From Cladophialophora immunda (Eukaryota > Ascomycota > Eurotiomycetes > Chaetothyriales > Herpotrichiellaceae), in NCBI RefSeq assembly GCF_000835495.1, contig NW_015622542.1, positions 4,300,485 through 4,364,484 on the forward strand: a stretch of DNA of 64,000 nt, read 5' to 3'. The notes below the pieces were generated by a model. That model searched no databases. It worked only from the letters and a program-made list of their open reading frames with translations, and was not told the origin of the DNA. Numbering within the stretch: the first letter of the stretch is position 1; every line of letters starts with the position of its first letter. This document shows, in pieces, positions 23,334 through 33,769 of the stretch. The translations under genes were made by a program, and so were the position numbers.

Positions 23334-24754
23334 CTACATCTCGTGAGGCTGGTTTCCCGGCCCCCGAGTTTGGACCTCCATGAACTGCGACACATCTGTA
23401 GCCATTTCCGACATGGCCGCCATCAAAGCCTGCAGCTCCGGTTCATTATTCTCCTTCCTGAGCATTGCGAAGAAAGGATCTGAACTCGGATTGTCCGGAT
23501 CTGTATTATGACAGCGAAGCTTGTTCGCCGACGAGATGGGGTTCACGAGCTTCTGAAACACTTCCCTTCGCGCATCAGCCCAGCGTTGAAGTATCGAGGT
23601 TGATACTCCTTGTGCAAGGACGTATGTCAAAGCGTCGGCCAGGGAGTCCGCGTCAAGCAGCCCGGTGCTGAGCCCTAATCCTCCCCAAGGCTGAAGCCAA
23701 CCCGTCAGCAATGGTTTTACTTATAGCCATTCGATGGGAGAGTGGAAGACTGCTTCGTTATAGTGAACGGTCAGGGTGGAACAGAAAATTCAGGACAACG
23801 TACATTGTTCAGATGGGCCGCGTCGCCGATCAACATACATCTCCCAGAGAGCATGGATGGGACAATTCGTTGATGGGTCTCGTACCTCTGCGACCGCATC
23901 ACCTCATACTTGGCTGGTCGTGGGCCAGGGAGCAATCTTTCCAACTTCTGTTTCAAATTCGAGTCGAGGACGTCCGGTTCACACTGCTCAGGGGCCATGG
24001 GCACAGTGATGCGATAGTAGCTGGGCCCACGCTCACAGGGCGTTTGAATGGGGCTAAACAACGCCCAATCGACTGGATCAACAATGTACACAAACGGAGG
24101 ACCGTCGCTGGGAAGGGGAATGTTGGCCCATGTGTCCGTCGCCACGAGGACCTGAGGCCAAGTGATACCCTCAAGAGGCAGTCCCAGCAATTTGCGCACT
24201 GTGGACTTTCCTCCATCAGCCGCCACCAGATATGATCCCCGGAATGAGCGCTGGACACCCTGCTGGTCAAGGACAGTCACATTCACGCTCGCCGACTGGT
24301 CCTCTTGGCTCACAGCAATGACTTTGTGACCAAAACGGATCTGGGCAAGTCCCAAGGCGGTCAATTCGGACATGATGATCCCTCTCAAACGATCTTGTCC
24401 GAGTATGGTCATGCCGTAGCCGCATTCGCCCTCCTTCGAGGATGACCCTTTGGTCAGGTCCCAAGATGCAATCAGCTCGCCCCATCCTCGGCTCTCTGGA
24501 GATGTCTCTTGGGTTGTTCTCCTCCAAGACAGACCCTTCAGCAGATACCCTTGATCTCGAACTTCCTCCCAGATCCCTGCATGCTGGAGAGCGAACTGTG
24601 TCGGGCCAAAGTATCCCAGTGCACGAGGCGTCGGGAGGAGTTCCGCGTCTTGCTCAAACACCACAGTCCGAATTCCAGCCCGGGCCAGGCGCAGCGCCAG
24701 GAAGAGACCTGTAGGTCCCGCGCCCGCTATCAGAACAGGTGTCGAAGAGTCCAT
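23334..24754 (-). CDS. FAD-dependent monooxygenase (PHBH/phenol hydroxylase fold)
   Basis: Exons on the minus strand 24754-23804 and 23690-23334, 435 aa. An N-terminal Rossmann fold (VLIAGAGPTGLFLALRLARAG, GxGxxG at residues 11-16) ends in a ribose-binding glutamate (VVFEQ). The central DG motif is VAADGGKSTVRKLLGL. The second FAD motif GDAAHLNN is split by the intron and completed by PWGGLGLSTGLLDADSL. This is the layout of single-component aromatic hydroxylases using NAD(P)H and O2. There is no C-terminal thioredoxin-like domain, so it is the short form. Such enzymes hydroxylate phenols, salicylate-like acids or polyketide intermediates; the substrate cannot be read here. A SnoaL-like gene follows upstream on the same strand. 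Confidence 0.9.
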
Positions 24755-25458
24755 GTCACTTGTTACTTTGATTTTTTGGGTATGTCAATATCCGAACAAG
24801 CGATGGAAAGTGCAAGGATATACACCCAAGAGGGAGATCTATAGTCCTTCTTTCACAAATACAGAGAACATCGGGCTCTGTATGGAGTGATACCCGAAGC
24901 CATATGGACCATGGCTGATGCAGGTCATTCCTCTACTTCCTGCACGCCACCGCCACTGCAGGTGGTACCCAGAAAGGAAGCCTTTCTGTCTTGCCGGCGA
25001 ACCCACCACTTCCGTCCCGAACTATCACTCCAAGGTCAGGTAGTGTAATGCAGGCTACAAGTCCAGAGTACCAATTGCTCAGCTAAGACGAATCGGTGCC
25101 ATCAACTGCGCACAGAACAAACTCACTCAGTTTGACTCTTCGCTCCAGAGCGGGGTCCAGAATGTTATGTTCCCTCTATTGCCAAACCAAGCCAGTCCAT
25201 CATGCTACCGTTTCCAATTACGGAGAGAAGAATGATTCGAGACTGCTCGTGGTATTCAACCTGACACACACTTCACAATAATATTTGTACTATAGCCTCA
25301 CTCCATCCGGACCATCGACGGCGTAGTCTACACGATCTTTCGACCTCGAGACCACACCTCTTTTTGGGGATTCATTTTCGCATTTTCCAAAAACAAATAG
25401 TAAATAGTTCTCAATCGGGAAGGTGTTGTTCCCTTGGATGTTCTGCACGTTGCAGATC
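24755..25458. other. Intergenic region between FAD monooxygenase and SnoaL-like gene
   Basis: No gene is supported. It should hold the promoter of the minus-strand monooxygenase and the 3' untranslated region of the SnoaL-like gene. An AATAATA stretch occurs near 25277. Confidence 0.4.
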
Positions 25459-25920
25459 TCATATTGGGCCCTTAGTCGCAGCCGGCATACCGTAGACGGT
25501 AGCATACCACCCGCCCGCCGCGGCGCCCTCGACCACAATCGTGCGGTCCTGAATGAGCCACACCTGCTCCCGTTCATGCCACCGAAACACGTCCCTCCAC
25601 ATGCCCCAGTGGTCCGGGCTCGCACGGTCCGTCACGGCGAGATAAAACGCCTCCGAGCGTGCTTCACCCTCGCCCACAAAGACGATGTCGACCGTCGTGA
25701 CGTGGTGGCGGATGTACGGGGCCTCGTTGCCGCGGACGACCTCGACCATGCGCTTGGGGTCCACCGCCACGCCGTTGGGGAGACGGTACAGCGCGTCGGG
25801 CCCGAACAGCCTCGCCATGGCGTCCCAGTCGGCGTGTTCGCGCGCCAGGGACGCGTACCGGTGCATCACCGCCGTGATCTCGGCGCGGGCTGTGTATTGT
25901 TGCTCGCGCGTCAGTTCCAT
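25459..25920 (-). CDS. SnoaL-like (NTF2-fold) protein
   Basis: Single exon, 153 aa. The pattern is that of the SnoaL_4/NTF2-like family: an N-terminal helix (QQYTARAEITAVMHRYASLAREHADWDAMARLFGPDALYRL), then strands with HHVTTVDIVFVGEGEARSEAFYLAVTD, and RWHEREQVWLIQDRTIVVEG. The family includes small dehydratases, cyclases and isomerases acting on aromatic or polyketide-like substrates as well as non-catalytic members. The position beside an FAD monooxygenase, in the same orientation, fits a shared pathway. The gene is more GC-rich than the sequences on either side. The exact reaction is unknown. Confidence 0.82.
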   Translation of the reverse strand: MELTREQQYTARAEITAVMHRYASLAREHADWDAMARLFGPDALYRLPNGVAVDPKRMVEVVRGNEAPYIRHHVTTVDIVFVGEGEARSEAFYLAVTDRASPDHWGMWRDVFRWHEREQVWLIQDRTIVVEGAAAGGWYATVYGMPAATKGPI

Positions 25921-26250
25921 TCTTTCATGTGGTTTTTGGATGGGCTGGATTGCTGGAAACTCCGATGGAGAGAGGTGAAATTCGAGGTCGGGGGATGTTG
26001 GAGAGTATTTGCTTGTGGCGGTCCAGGGAGGGATATCACGAGCTCATTCCTCGTGCTGGGTGCCTGAGCCCCATCTAAACATAAGATAAATATGAAGGGG
26101 AGGACGGAAAATAACTTTTCAGGCCCGTGAGCCTGAACCCTTTCGAGTTGTTGGCGGAAACGAGATTTAGTATTCGGTTCGGATGTGGTGGGGATCCACG
26201 GTTAGATACATACTCTGCTCGGTATCTAGGTAGGTACCTCTATTAGTTAG

Positions 26251-26358
26251 TCGAGAACCAAAAACCTGATTGCCATTTACGGTTTGATCCTAGAGGGCGA
26301 GCGAAGGCCGCTTTAATCTGAGCTTTAACTGGGTGCTGCCTGAGCGCTCCCTCAGCGC
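26251..26358 (+). repeat. Dispersed repeat, copy 1 (inverted relative to copy at 30827)
   Basis: About 108 bp that match, in opposite orientation, 30827-30937. The best-conserved parts are TCGAGAAC at the outer edge, ACCTGATTGCCATTTACGG followed by TTTGATC, and GAGCGAAGGCCGCTTTAA, then CTGAGCTTTA. Divergence is clear but low in the core. This is consistent with the end or a non-autonomous remnant of a DNA transposon. No transposase is visible. Confidence 0.75.
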
Positions 26359-26385
26359 TCGGGGAGTACTCCATACTCCCCGAGC
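26357..26385. repeat. Perfect 12-bp-arm hairpin
   Basis: The arms GCTCGGGGAGTA and TACTCCCCGAGC are exact reverse complements separated by a 5 nt loop (CTCCA). It abuts the inner edge of repeat copy 1 and is absent from copy 2, so it may belong to a longer element or be a separate palindrome. Confidence 0.8.
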
Positions 26386-26817
26386 ATTCCCTAAGCAAAT
26401 ACACCTGGACTCCAAGATTTATTGTAAACAATTCCAGGCTGGTTCCTGCGGTTTTGTACTGGGAGTTGCTCCACAAGAATGGCGTATTGGTTGTAATCTA
26501 TGGAAGGACGAGGGGTCTCTCTATTATATGCTCAAAACGTAGCCAACCGCATCCACTTCGATCCCACACATATAAATACAGATCCTGGCAAATATAAGTA
26601 CGTCGTCCCTCCCTCGCGATATATTCCCCTTCCATCCGGTAGTTATGAGCACGACTATTTTTATTAGAACCTGATTTATCGTTCTCGCTACGGCGTTTAT
26701 GTCATGAACGTGGGTTCTGACAAGCCATGTAAGCTAAGAGGTCCAAGTATGAATCATGAAAAGGCAAGATTCTTCCCAATGGACTACGGAGCGGTAGTTA
26801 ATTAGACCCTACCCGTA

Positions 26818-28559
26818 TTACGACAATTTGGATCGCACCCGGCCTACCCTCTCTGATGCCCATTCTTCGAGCTCGCAAATTCGGTTAAATCGGCCAGATG
26901 GTCCGATAAGCACACAGTCCTTTGCAATAATAGCTGCTTCATCTTCGGCCGTAGTTTGGCTGAGCATGGACACGAGCGCGGATGATTTCCAGTTGGACAA
27001 TTCCTGTTGGCGACTCTGTAGGCATGTCGCAGAGACAAAGACGAGATTCAATAGAACCATGACTGCAGGTATCAAAAGATATGGCCAGCGGATATGAATA
27101 TATTGCTCAGGGCCATATGTGGAGCCAATGGCAGTCGCGCCGGACGAAGTTCTGAAGTACTTTGTCAAACTCTGGGCAATATGGTGGAACACCAGAGGAA
27201 CAGAACTGACAGGGTCCTAGGTCTGAGAGGCCTACTGCTTGAGAAAACTGGCCTGCTGCTGAACCGTAGCTAGATTCATTTGTGAAGTATGCGGTAAAGG
27301 TGGAGGCCATGTCTTGCTGAGATAGGGCGTCAATTGCAACCCTCCTCTTCGCTCCTTGGACATCCGCTTCGAGTTGCCAGTAACTTGCAGAGTAGGCTTC
27401 CGTTCCTACATCCGCAGTCTGTGATGTCCAATTACCTGCTATGAAATCTCCCAGCGTCTCAACGAGAGTCCCCGCACGCACGACGAATGTATATAATTGG
27501 ATGCCATAGGGCAGGGTACAACAAAGAGCTTGATACTGCATGTTGAATGCGTCGTCTTTGTTTCCGTTATTTTGTAGGACAAGAAAGACATCGGCCAGAA
27601 GCAGTCGGTTGGGGTATGGCCCCTGGGATCCCTCGTCGTACAAGTTGACGCTACCCATCTGAAGTTCCATGAAACTATCAGCAGTGTACCCAGATTGCAA
27701 GTCGGGACCGTATGGGACCTGGAGAGTATATGTGCCATCGGTATGACTGCTACCTGGGCTGAGTCGGAGTTGATCGGTAATATTGGAACAGTGATAGTCC
27801 ACAGGCAAAGATGTGTAGACAGGGAATTTGCAATTACCGGTATGGCAATCAGCAGGTGTGGCGTAGATCGAGGGAGTGATACCAGAGGTGTCAGTATCTT
27901 TGCTCTCTGCACCCCCAGAGTTTCTTTTTATCAGCTTGGGGATTAAAAAGGCCCGTGAAAACCGCATTTTGCAACATAGGGTCAACCGTGTTTTGACTCT
28001 TGGTATAGTTGTGACACACCGGCACAGTTGCATTGTCGATCGCTTGCAGTCCTCAATGGCTGCGTCGTCGATGCCTGGACTGATACATCAGAGGCGAGTT
28101 GCGATAACAATAATGACAGCACCTGTATACGCCAGAGTGTTGCGCGGGATCCGAAATAACAGGATAGAAGCGCGAAATGGACCACGAGTGGCGTCGTCAA
28201 AGGTCTGGAAGTTGTTGTAGCGAATGGTTCTGGCGATACCACATCCACTTTACTTGGCCTAGTGCCGATGTAGTAGCCAACAACACAGCCCCTTTCAAGG
28301 CGGTTGCAAGGATCGATATGACGGTGTTGACGCTCAGGTGTGAGTGCCATGTGTTTAGAGCCAGACCATCAAAATGAAAGAGTACCGCAAAGATCGTGAC
28401 TAGGCACACGATAGAAAGCGCAAGTGCGAGGTACTCAAGTACCCAGGTGTCCCTCAATCCATGCGAGCCGCCGATAGCAGCAGTCCCGAAAAATGTGGGT
28501 AGCCTTTCCTTCCAATTCTCATTCTTTTCGGTGAAGTTTCGCTTAAAGGTGTGCAACAC
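26818..28559 (-). pseudogene. Broken DUF3176 membrane protein gene
   Basis: Pieces in successive frames add up to a DUF3176-type protein. It begins with two N-terminal membrane segments (28559 to about 28210, including EYLALALSIVCLVTIFAVL and the KWMWYR box). The hallmark TFDDATRGPF box and a third hydrophobic segment (LAYTGAVIIVIAT) follow, then a long extracellular region with DCHTGNCKFP. At the C-terminus are IHIRWPYLLIPAVMVLLNLVFV and NWKSSALVSML. Three lesions interrupt it: an apparent one-base insertion near 28207-28208 just before the DDATRG box, an in-frame TGA at 28088-28090, and a frame change between about 27180 and 27216. No intron with usable sites explains them. The gene therefore looks inactive. 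Assembly error is the alternative. Confidence 0.78.
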
Positions 28560-28791
28560 TCAATAGCTGGTCAGCGTAGGTAAAATGTGTCTAGTTAGGA
28601 GAGACGAGTGTAATCTAGGTAGACGCGAACGAGAATTCCCGGATAGGGTGACATACAGGGGCTGGACACTCAGCTTTATAAATGGTAGTCGACCCAATTA
28701 TTGTAGTCCTGCGCTCTGCCTTGATCCGACTATCTGATAATTCTTCAAAACTCTGAAATTCATGATCGTGTTTCTCATTCTTCATTGATTT

Positions 28792-29659
28792 TCATCCTTC
28801 CATCTCCGCCGGCACCCTCGTTTTTAGGCGAGAGCCGTCCTTCTCAAACACCGGAGTGGAGAAAATCTCTGCTCTATCGAGCTTTGACGCTGGAAGCAGA
28901 TTTTCAGGACGGTTTCGGAGTCGTTTGCGTTTGTTCTGACGGACAAACAAATAAAGCAGCCCGAGCAGTATCAAGACAGCTGCAGCTGTGGCAATGCCTA
29001 TACCTGCCTTGGCGCCAGTAGAAAGCGAATGTGAAGCTTCTGATGCGATGGGCGAGGGTGTGGGACTCGAGGAAGAGAGAGTAGTTGTTGTTGTCAACGA
29101 ACTCGTGCCACTCGCAGGAACGGTGGGAGTAGGGCTAGCAGCGGCGGCGACACTGGAGGTTACAGGTAAGGTGTCATTGTTTGCTACAAGAAGGACTCCT
29201 GTGTGATCCGAACAGCAGTCACTGCTTGTGCCGATACACCAACTTCCGTCGGTACAATTCGATACCGTCGTGTCTGGATAGATAGATATATCTACTTTAG
29301 CACTCCATGTACGCAAGAGATGGGAACTCGCAGCATCTTGTTCCATACGTACCTCCAGTTATGTTGGTGTACAACTTCACACAATTGGGATCGGTAAAGT
29401 CTGGATCGGTACAGCTTTCACGCCACCAGATGTGGTACGCCTCGTTCCAGCAAAGACCGTTCGGCATACATGTGTCCCAGCTGGCGCAGCACATTGATAC
29501 TGTACCGTCCGTAGGGTTACATGGTTGATAGGTGCTGTTCTGGGGGGTAGAGTAAGGGCCATTCGTATCTTCGCCAGCTGGCGTGTAGCACGTCTTGGAT
29601 GACACTGCGAGCCGAAGCGACAGGAAGAACACCATCCAACAGGCCTGAACAGCCCTCAT
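28792..29659 (-). CDS. Cysteine-rich single-pass membrane protein with Ser/Thr-rich stalk
   Basis: Exons on the minus strand 29659-29353 and 29291-28792, 268 aa. I take the methionine at 29659 because it opens a clean signal peptide (about 1-22). A longer frame to 29770 adds a second, unlikely leader. The ectodomain has many cysteines in pairs and short spacings (CC at 57-58, C64, C70, C83, C93, then NCTDGSWC and CC). A serine/threonine/proline stalk (about 147-192) leads to one membrane span (about 196-219) and a basic juxtamembrane RKRLR with a short tail. This resembles fungal plasma-membrane or cell-wall sensor architecture. The family is not named. A second in-frame acceptor 18 nt downstream would drop six residues. 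Confidence 0.75.
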
Positions 29660-31289
29660 CTTCGAGCACGAAGAGTGCATGTCGTGGCAAAAGCGGGCCA
29701 AGCAATCCAAAATTGGTAGGAGGATGTCAACAATGAAGAGAGATGAGAGATTCTGGTGCAGAAGAGGCACACGGGTCTGCTAAGGGGGGATATTAACAGA
29801 CTTCAAACTCCGTATCGACCACTCCCTCCACCCAGGCAAGGGCCCAGGACGTTCGAAGCTGGCCCCTTCACTCGATCCTCAGAGGCTGCACATATCATAT
29901 ATCAGGTTTCCGTCCCGTTGGCGATAGCAGGGGTCGTGCCGCTTGTGTTAGGCCTCCCGCAGCCCGTGTGCCCCGTGCCTAGGTGCCTTGTCTGCTTGTT
30001 TGCGCCTTATTTCGCTGGGGATCAAGTCAAGCTTTACCAGCCGAACCGTTTTTCGGGTCGATGATTGATTCATGGAGTCGACAAAGATAATGTCTGGCCC
30101 GCCAAATCCTCACCTTGGGCGGACAACCAAACGCGAGTCCAAGTGATTCAGAAGGTCTTCCAGGCGTCAATCCAGTCAGTCAGTGGTGGAGCGGTGAAGA
30201 GGTCTCTCGGATCACCTTTGACACATATCCGCGTCTCATGCATGTGCCTGCACCAAGTTTCGACCAAGTTTCGGGAGCCCGTGGATCGATCTGGGACAGC
30301 TGCTCAACAGCCCATTCCCACGGCACTTTCACCCTCATACGGAAGTATGGCCGTCAGCTAGGCCGTACTGCGTACCTCATGAGACATTCGTCTTCTGTAA
30401 GCTCCTAGCAGCCGATAACCCAGCGGTTAATGTGCCAGACGCTTGTTTTCGGACGGGTTTTGCCCGCAGAATAGAGGCATGAATTCAAGCCACAAGACTG
30501 GACGTTTGGGCTCATAACTGGCGCCAATTGCCTTTCAGATGCGTGCGGTCACAACAGTGTGACCAGAGCCGTGGCCACCGAGGCATTCCGAGGTTTCGAA
30601 ACACCAATAGCAATGAACCCATGGCCAAGTTGCCGTCCCGCAGTTCAGGGGAGACCTGAGGCATCTCGAGGCCTAGACCAATAGCTGCTTCCTCTCGCAC
30701 CGCCATACACAAGGTTACGTAGGCAGCAGCGGAAAGGTAGGCGATTTACCAGGTACCCCTGGCGCCCGTCTGGAACAGATGTCTAATCGAATGGCAGGTT
30801 TGGCCGACTACGAGAGGCCTGATGAGGCGCTCAGTGATGCTCAGCCAAAGGCGCAGGTAAAGCTCAGGTTAAAGCGGCCTTCGCTCACCCACTATGATCA
30901 AACCGTAAATGGCAATCAGGTGTTCTTCGTTCTCGAGTAATATAGGTAGCTATGACGCGGAACCAGGAGCACGCCCCGACAAGCAGATTAGCCAACGCTG
31001 AACTATGGGCTCTCAAGTTCACGACATAAGGATTAAGCCTAAAGACTACCAGATCAGCCAAGTGACACTCTACGATTGTACCCTGTTCCAGATTATTCCT
31101 CGTTCCAGAACTCCTCATTACCGGTTCGAATATTTCCCGTCCCCGAATTGCAGGATCTGTTTGGGTGATCGGAAAAGATCGAGGAATGGTCCTATGGTTT
31201 CCCACCAACACATTTCAAAGCCTCCTATACAACATAACTTGCCTCCAGAACCCCATAAGCCAAATCCCCTGAAGCTCCATGGCGCGATT
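29660..31289. other. Non-coding stretch with repeat copy 2
   Basis: No gene is supported over 1.6 kb. It includes the promoter side of the cysteine-rich gene and the second copy of the dispersed repeat (30827-30937). Short open frames in this region show no family resemblance. Confidence 0.45.
30827..30937 (-). repeat. Dispersed repeat, copy 2 (inverted relative to copy at 26251)
   Basis: Reverse complement matches 26251-26358 over about 110 bp with scattered substitutions and small indels. Beyond the shared part, the reverse complement continues with GCCTCATCAGGCCTCTCGTA (about 30808-30828), not found at copy 1. The two copies bracket 4.5 kb that contains the DUF3176 pseudogene and the cysteine-rich membrane protein gene. 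Confidence 0.75.
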
Positions 31290-33175
31290 TTAGTGGGCAG
31301 CAATTCCTGTCTCAGATGTGCTGATGTTCCGCCGCTGCAGGCGAATCAACAGCCCCTTTTGGGTGTTGAAGAAGAAATTGTACGTCTTCCACGGCTCCTT
31401 CGTGGCCAGTTCCAGCTTGAAGTCCCGAAGAAGGGCGGGGATGAGCTTGTGCAGTTCGCTCAGGGAGATCTTTTGTCGCAAGGTCAGCCAAGTGCCTTTG
31501 ACCACTTTTCTCGAGTCCTGAAGAGAAGAGGAAACTCTCTGCAAAACCGGAGGTCGGGGAGCATTTTGGTAGAGGAGATGGCCAACTGGGATACAGCCCG
31601 GGAGCCAAGAAAAGGTTTACTTACGTTCTTCCCCAGACAAGTCCTCGTTCCAGCCCCGAAATGGAGCATGCAACGATCCATGCTAGCAGTGCTGTCTGCA
31701 AGCCACCGCGCCGGTCGAAAGGTATCTGCATCCTCGCCGAAGACAGATCGGTCATACTGGACTACGGCCGCGTTCATCCCGATTCGAGTCCCACCGGGGA
31801 TGGGCGTGTCGGCTATCACCAGGCCCTGGCGAGGAACGTCACGAGGCAACGTCAGTCCCACGCTCGGATGGAGACGCATGGCTTCCTTGATGCTCGCACA
31901 TAGCAGTGGTAGTTTGGTCGCCTGGGAGTAAGCAACTGGTCCTGTGGCGGGAATGGTGCCGTTTCCCATTGCTTGGTCGATTTCTTTCACGACTTGGGCG
32001 TAGATTGGCGGATTTGTCATGAGAAAATACAAGGTAGCTCTCATGGCTATAGCAGTCGTGTCGGATCCAGCGAATCTTTTTTTTTTGTCAGCGGTACCCT
32101 ATAACCGCCTGTCCAATCCCATTTTGAAGATCCTCGTGAGAACGAGTCGGACTTCTGGTCTACTTACATCGCCGAATAGGATTCCTTGGCCATGTCCTTC
32201 TCACCGAAGTTGACATCTGCGCCCTTGTTTTGCTGAATGTCGAACATCTGCTGCAGCAGGTCTCGTCGCGGTGGGCCCTGGTTGGGATCCCGTAAGAGCT
32301 CTGCACGTTCCACCACGCAACTCTTTGCCGCTGCCTCGATGGTGCCGATGGCCTCAAAAGCTCGGCGTACTTTGGGAAACATAAAGGCTGAGACTGCTAA
32401 GAACGTCCGAAGGTAGCTAGGAATGACGCTGGTGGCGCTGAGAAAAGGCAGGAGGAGGTCGAGAGACGCAATGAAGTTCTCGTGGTCGTGACGTTCTTGC
32501 ATGAATCCAAACATCTTGCCGAAGAAGAGCTCGCCAACGACGTCGAAGGCGTACCTAAGAGCATGGGATGAATCAGTCAGAGGACCGTGGCACAGCTTTG
32601 CATATGACAACAACGTACATTTGCAGCCACTCTCCTAGGTTCACGATTTCTTCAGCATCCGCATACTCTCCCATTCGCTGCATGAAAAGGTTGGAGCAAT
32701 TGTCAATGTACGGTTCTGACCGGAGGATATTTGTTAGAGAGTAGACATGGCTGATGATCCTTCTCCGCTCGGCGTGGACCTTTTCGTCGCGCTGACTGAA
32801 GTGGTCTGGGAAGTTGCCGATGTTTGGGTTCTGCCACATGCTGTAGAAATCGCTCTTTGGAGGCGCAGATTTCATAGGATAGATTATGGGGATCGCCTTG
32901 GGGTCTGAACAAGCCACCTCGTCAGGTGCTATTCTGACCAGAGGCCCAAAGGCGTCGTGCACCCTCCGTTGCTCATATTCCATGTCTCCACAGAGTATAT
33001 GCCATGTGATCCAAGCTCGACTGATTCGTGCCAGGAATGGCCCTGGGATGTGTCGCAAGGGGTGGAAATATAACGCAAATATGACCCAACCGACATAATA
33101 TACAACAAATGCAACTCCTAATAAATAAAGATGGCTTTGGACCACCTTCAATATCCCAATGGTCGAGGACCACAT
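31290..33175 (-). CDS. Cytochrome P450 (pisatin demethylase-like group)
   Basis: Exons on the minus strand: 33175-32619, 32554-32168, 32075-31625 and 31469-31290, giving 524 aa, a full-length microsomal P450. It has an N-terminal membrane anchor (about 15-35), the proline-rich hinge HPLRHIPGP, and the I-helix AGSDTTA (317-323) for oxygen activation. The ExxR is E379-R382, followed by the FRPARWL box and the heme loop FGAGTRTCLGKN with the cysteine ligand C461. The ER membrane is the expected site, with NADPH-P450 reductase as partner. The introns before exons 3 and 4 end in poly-A-type AAG acceptors, but frames and motifs join perfectly. The gene lies on the same strand as the regulator at 33770 and carries the shared 28 bp motif 176 bp upstream. 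The substrate is unknown; sub-family is a judgement from the N-terminal half. Confidence 0.9.
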
Positions 33176-33769
33176 ACTTTGCGTTGGAAAAGGAGAAACC
33201 CCAAAACCAGAGGAATAGGTATTGACTCTAGCATCATAGGCGATGAACTATTCCAGCGATGCCCATTTGAATAAAGTGGCAGAACATGCGGCCGAAGCAC
33301 AGCTGATCTCGAAGCTATGCGGGTAACAGCCTTGTCCTTGCCAACCCTGGTTCGGTTCGGCTGTGGAGGGGGTGGAGTCGCCTTCCCCGGCCGGGGGTTC
33401 GCTTGGGAAATGCGGAGACACCGGGAGCAGCTGAGGAAGCTGGTAAGTTGCGATAGGTCATATCGAGCCACATGGTACCATCGTTCTAGGTTTAGTACCG
33501 AGACGCCAGAGATACGCCAAACCAGGGGAGAATTCGCGGTGCTTTAGCCCTTGTGTCCACAGGCCTTAACCCACGACATGCGTTGAGAATACGGCTCTTC
33601 TCCGGCATGAAGATCTTGTTAGAGACAGGCGACAGTAGCAAGGTGCTTTTGCGTGCCGTACAGCCAAGGAGATCGGGTCCACAGTGTTGCCCTTCTATTG
33701 AAGAGAGCAACAGAAGTCTCATTCTTCGTCAATTTCACCACCACTGTCGCAGTGGAGCATCAGCCTAGA
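33176..33769. promoter_or_regulatory. P450 promoter region
   Basis: Intergenic between the P450 start and the stop of the regulator, both minus strand. Contains the 28 bp motif at 33351-33378. No gene seen. Confidence 0.5.
33351..33378 (-). promoter_or_regulatory. 28 bp shared promoter motif, P450 copy
   Basis: Differs from 37271-37298 at only 3 of 28 positions, while sequence on both sides is unrelated. On the plus strand it reads as TTCGG, a variable base, TCGGCTGTGG, a variable base, GGGGGTGG. It lies 176 bp before the P450 ATG. CGG/CCG and C-run elements are what Zn2Cys6 and C2H2 fingers usually bind, so the neighbouring hybrid regulator is the natural candidate. That link is inference. 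Confidence 0.55.

Larger units (their letters stand above)
25921..26817. other. Non-coding stretch with repeat copy 1 and a hairpin
   Basis: No gene. It contains the left copy of an inverted repeat (26251-26358), a strong hairpin (26357-26385) and AT-rich sequence to 26810, consistent with decayed mobile-element DNA. Confidence 0.5.

Noticed and set aside
28050..28096. Possible short intron (GTGCTG..ATCAG) that would remove the TGA in the DUF3176 gene
   Set aside because: It would be under 45 nt, has a weak donor and would delete a hydrophobic membrane segment expected in the family.
29756..30408. Three tandem open frames of about 100 codons between the Cys-rich gene and repeat copy 2
   Set aside because: No recognisable domain and no splice sites joining them; treated as non-coding.
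31122..31132. Second B-box-like sequence GGTTCGAAT
   Set aside because: No A box or cloverleaf around it.
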